Source of the DNA: Bog-1198 sp963727045
Lineage (GTDB): Bacteria > Pseudomonadota > Gammaproteobacteria > Steroidobacterales > Steroidobacteraceae
Direction of reading: 5' to 3'
Assembly (NCBI GenBank): GCA_963727045.1
Contig: CAVSES010000002.1
Location: 1,240,001 to 1,304,000 of the forward strand
Length of the DNA stretch: 64,000 nt
The translations under genes and the position numbers were made by a program. The notes under the pieces were generated by a model. That model was given only the letters and a program-made list of their open reading frames with translations. It was not told the DNA's origin and did no database searches. Below are positions 62,822 through 64,000 of the stretch, piece after piece; the stretch's first letter is position 1, and every line of letters begins with the position of its first letter.

Positions 62822-63511
62822 GTGCGCGCGACACGCGAGTCCGAACATGAGCTGCTGGTCGCGGGCGCACGCGAGCTCGGGATCGCCTTGGATCCGCCGG
62901 CCGTGGAGGCGCTGCTCAAGCTCGTGGACGAGCTCGAGCTCGGGAATGCGCAATTCAACCTGACGGCAATCCGCGACCGGCCAAGCATGCTGCGCAAGCA
63001 CGTCCTCGACAGTCTGAGCATCCAGCCGTACCTGCGCGGTCAGCGAATTGCCGATATCGGCACCGGGGCGGGGTTTCCGGGCCTGCCGCTCGCCATCGTC
63101 AATCCGCAGCGTCGCTTCACCTTGATCGAGGCCACCGGCAAGAAGGCGCGGTTCGCCGAACAGACTGCGGGGCGCCTGGGGTGCGAAAATGTGCGGATCG
63201 AACAGGCTCGAGCGGAAAACTACAGACCGTTCGAGCTTTTCGATACAGTGGTGGCGCGGGCTCTGTCATCGCTGGCGGATTTCGCGGCCTATGCCGGTCA
63301 TTTGTGTGCTCCGGATGGGCGCTTGCTGGCGATGAAGGGAAAGCGGCCGGACGAGGAAATCTCCGCGCTGCCCAAATCGTTCCGGGTCGTTGCCGTGCAC
63401 CGACTCAAGGTGCCCGGGCTGGACGACGAGCGGCATCTTGTGGAACTCTCAGCGGCAAAGGCTGTGGCAGCGCGGCGCGTTCCGGCCGCGCCAAAATCGG
63501 GCGATCAATGA
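62822..63511 (+). CDS. rsmG: 16S rRNA (guanine(527)-N(7))-methyltransferase
   Basis: The 229-residue Rossmann methyltransferase modifies G527 of 16S rRNA; loss gives low-level streptomycin resistance. S-adenosylmethionine binding is at RIADIGTGAGFPGLPLAI; NLTAIRD and the LLAMKGKRPDEE segment are typical. The start is GTG at 62822. Its stop overlaps the parA ATG by 4 bp (ATGA). Confidence 0.94.
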   Translation: MRATRESEHELLVAGARELGIALDPPAVEALLKLVDELELGNAQFNLTAIRDRPSMLRKHVLDSLSIQPYLRGQRIADIGTGAGFPGLPLAIVNPQRRFTLIEATGKKARFAEQTAGRLGCENVRIEQARAENYRPFELFDTVVARALSSLADFAAYAGHLCAPDGRLLAMKGKRPDEEISALPKSFRVVAVHRLKVPGLDDERHLVELSAAKAVAARRVPAAPKSGDQ

Positions 63512-64000
63512 AGCGGGTCATCGCAGTCGCAAATCAAAAAGGCGGAGTCGGAAAGACCACGACTGCCGTCAATCTCGCCGCCTCGCTGACGGCGACCAAG
63601 CGGCGTGTGCTGCTCATCGACCTCGATCCGCAAGGCAACGCCACCATGGGGTGCGGAATCGACAAGCATTCCCAGTCGCGAACGAGTTGCGATGTGTTGC
63701 TGGGCGACTGCGCTGCAATCGAAGCGCTGGTGCCGGTCGAGTACGGCGGCTTCATGTTGATGCCCTCCAACCAGGACCTCACGGCGGCCGAGGTGCGGCT
63801 GCTCGGGATGATGACCGGCCGGGAGTTCAAATTGCGCAATGCGCTCAAACCCGTGCGCAACGATTTCGACGTGATTTTGATCGACTGTCCGCCGGCGCTC
63901 AACATGCTCACGCTCAACGCGCTCGTGGCGGCCGATTCCGTCATGGTCCCGATGCAATGCGAGTATTACGCGCTTGAGGGCCTGAGCGCGCTGGTGCAAA
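63508..64000 (+). CDS. parA: Chromosome-partitioning ATPase ParA, N-terminal part
   Basis: The gene runs off the window. Its 164 visible residues include the deviant Walker A KGGVGKTT (11-18), the LLIDLDPQGNAT motif (Walker A'), and LIDCPPALNMLTLNAL (Walker B). ParA with ParB moves the origin region by acting on parS; two parS sites are visible at 43.3 and 44.0 kb. parB should follow just outside the window. Confidence 0.95.
   Translation, partial: MKRVIAVANQKGGVGKTTTAVNLAASLTATKRRVLLIDLDPQGNATMGCGIDKHSQSRTSCDVLLGDCAAIEALVPVEYGGFMLMPSNQDLTAAEVRLLGMMTGREFKLRNALKPVRNDFDVILIDCPPALNMLTLNALVAADSVMVPMQCEYYALEGLSALVQ

Overview
The window is about 64 kb of GC-rich (by eye 60-65%) bacterial chromosome centred on the replication origin of a gammaproteobacterium. 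Several features point that way: the order rpmH-dnaA-dnaN-recF-gyrB on one side and rnpA-yidD-yidC-mnmE on the other, a separate glyQ/glyS pair, grxC-secB-gpsA, and glnA-DUF4124-ntrB-ntrC. The POT, OPT, S9 and S33 peptide-handling genes, the TonB receptor and an origin lying between dnaA and dnaN fit the Xanthomonadales/Nevskiales/Steroidobacteraceae side of the class. That placement is inference; no rRNA gene is present to test it.

Layout. 0-7.6 kb: the end of dtd, tatABC, a translationally coupled POT-OPT peptide transporter pair, a DMT exporter and small membrane or SRPBCC genes. 7.6-9.9 kb: a clear TPP riboswitch directly in front of a TonB-dependent receptor. 9.9-21.6 kb: a long minus-strand envelope block (envC, a degenerate GAF-GGDEF-EAL protein, ctpA, a diguanylate cyclase, pbpG, two tandem DUF4139 proteins, mrdA). 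21.7-26.4 kb: rhodanese-grxC-secB-gpsA-phzF, then trmL and an MscS channel. 26.5-31.3 kb: the nitrogen-control cluster, with a sigma-54 promoter and an NtrC-like site before glnA. 31.4-35.1 kb: glyQ-glyS-plsC.

35.1-40.7 kb is the accessory segment. It carries a RES-type toxin-antitoxin pair, an epoxide-hydrolase-like protein, a CaCA antiporter, a MobA/MobL-type relaxase whose catalytic residues are replaced although the frame is intact, and a divergent coiled-coil Mob/Tra-like small protein. An identical 15-bp sequence in inverted orientation bounds the segment. This is the most unusual part of the window.

40.7-51.1 kb: the origin core. gyrB carries a one-base frameshift, two 16-bp parS palindromes lie in and next to recF, and a candidate oriC with an AT-rich tract and DnaA boxes lies between dnaN and dnaA. 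rpmH, rnpA, yidD, yidC and mnmE follow. 51.1-64 kb: the usual mnmE-mnmG-rsmG-parA series is interrupted by an ABC-2 exporter, an S33 hydrolase, class I fumarase, glutathione peroxidase, a dihaem cytochrome c, an S9 peptidase and two unknown proteins; parA runs off the end.

No tRNA, rRNA, CRISPR array or intact insertion sequence was seen.
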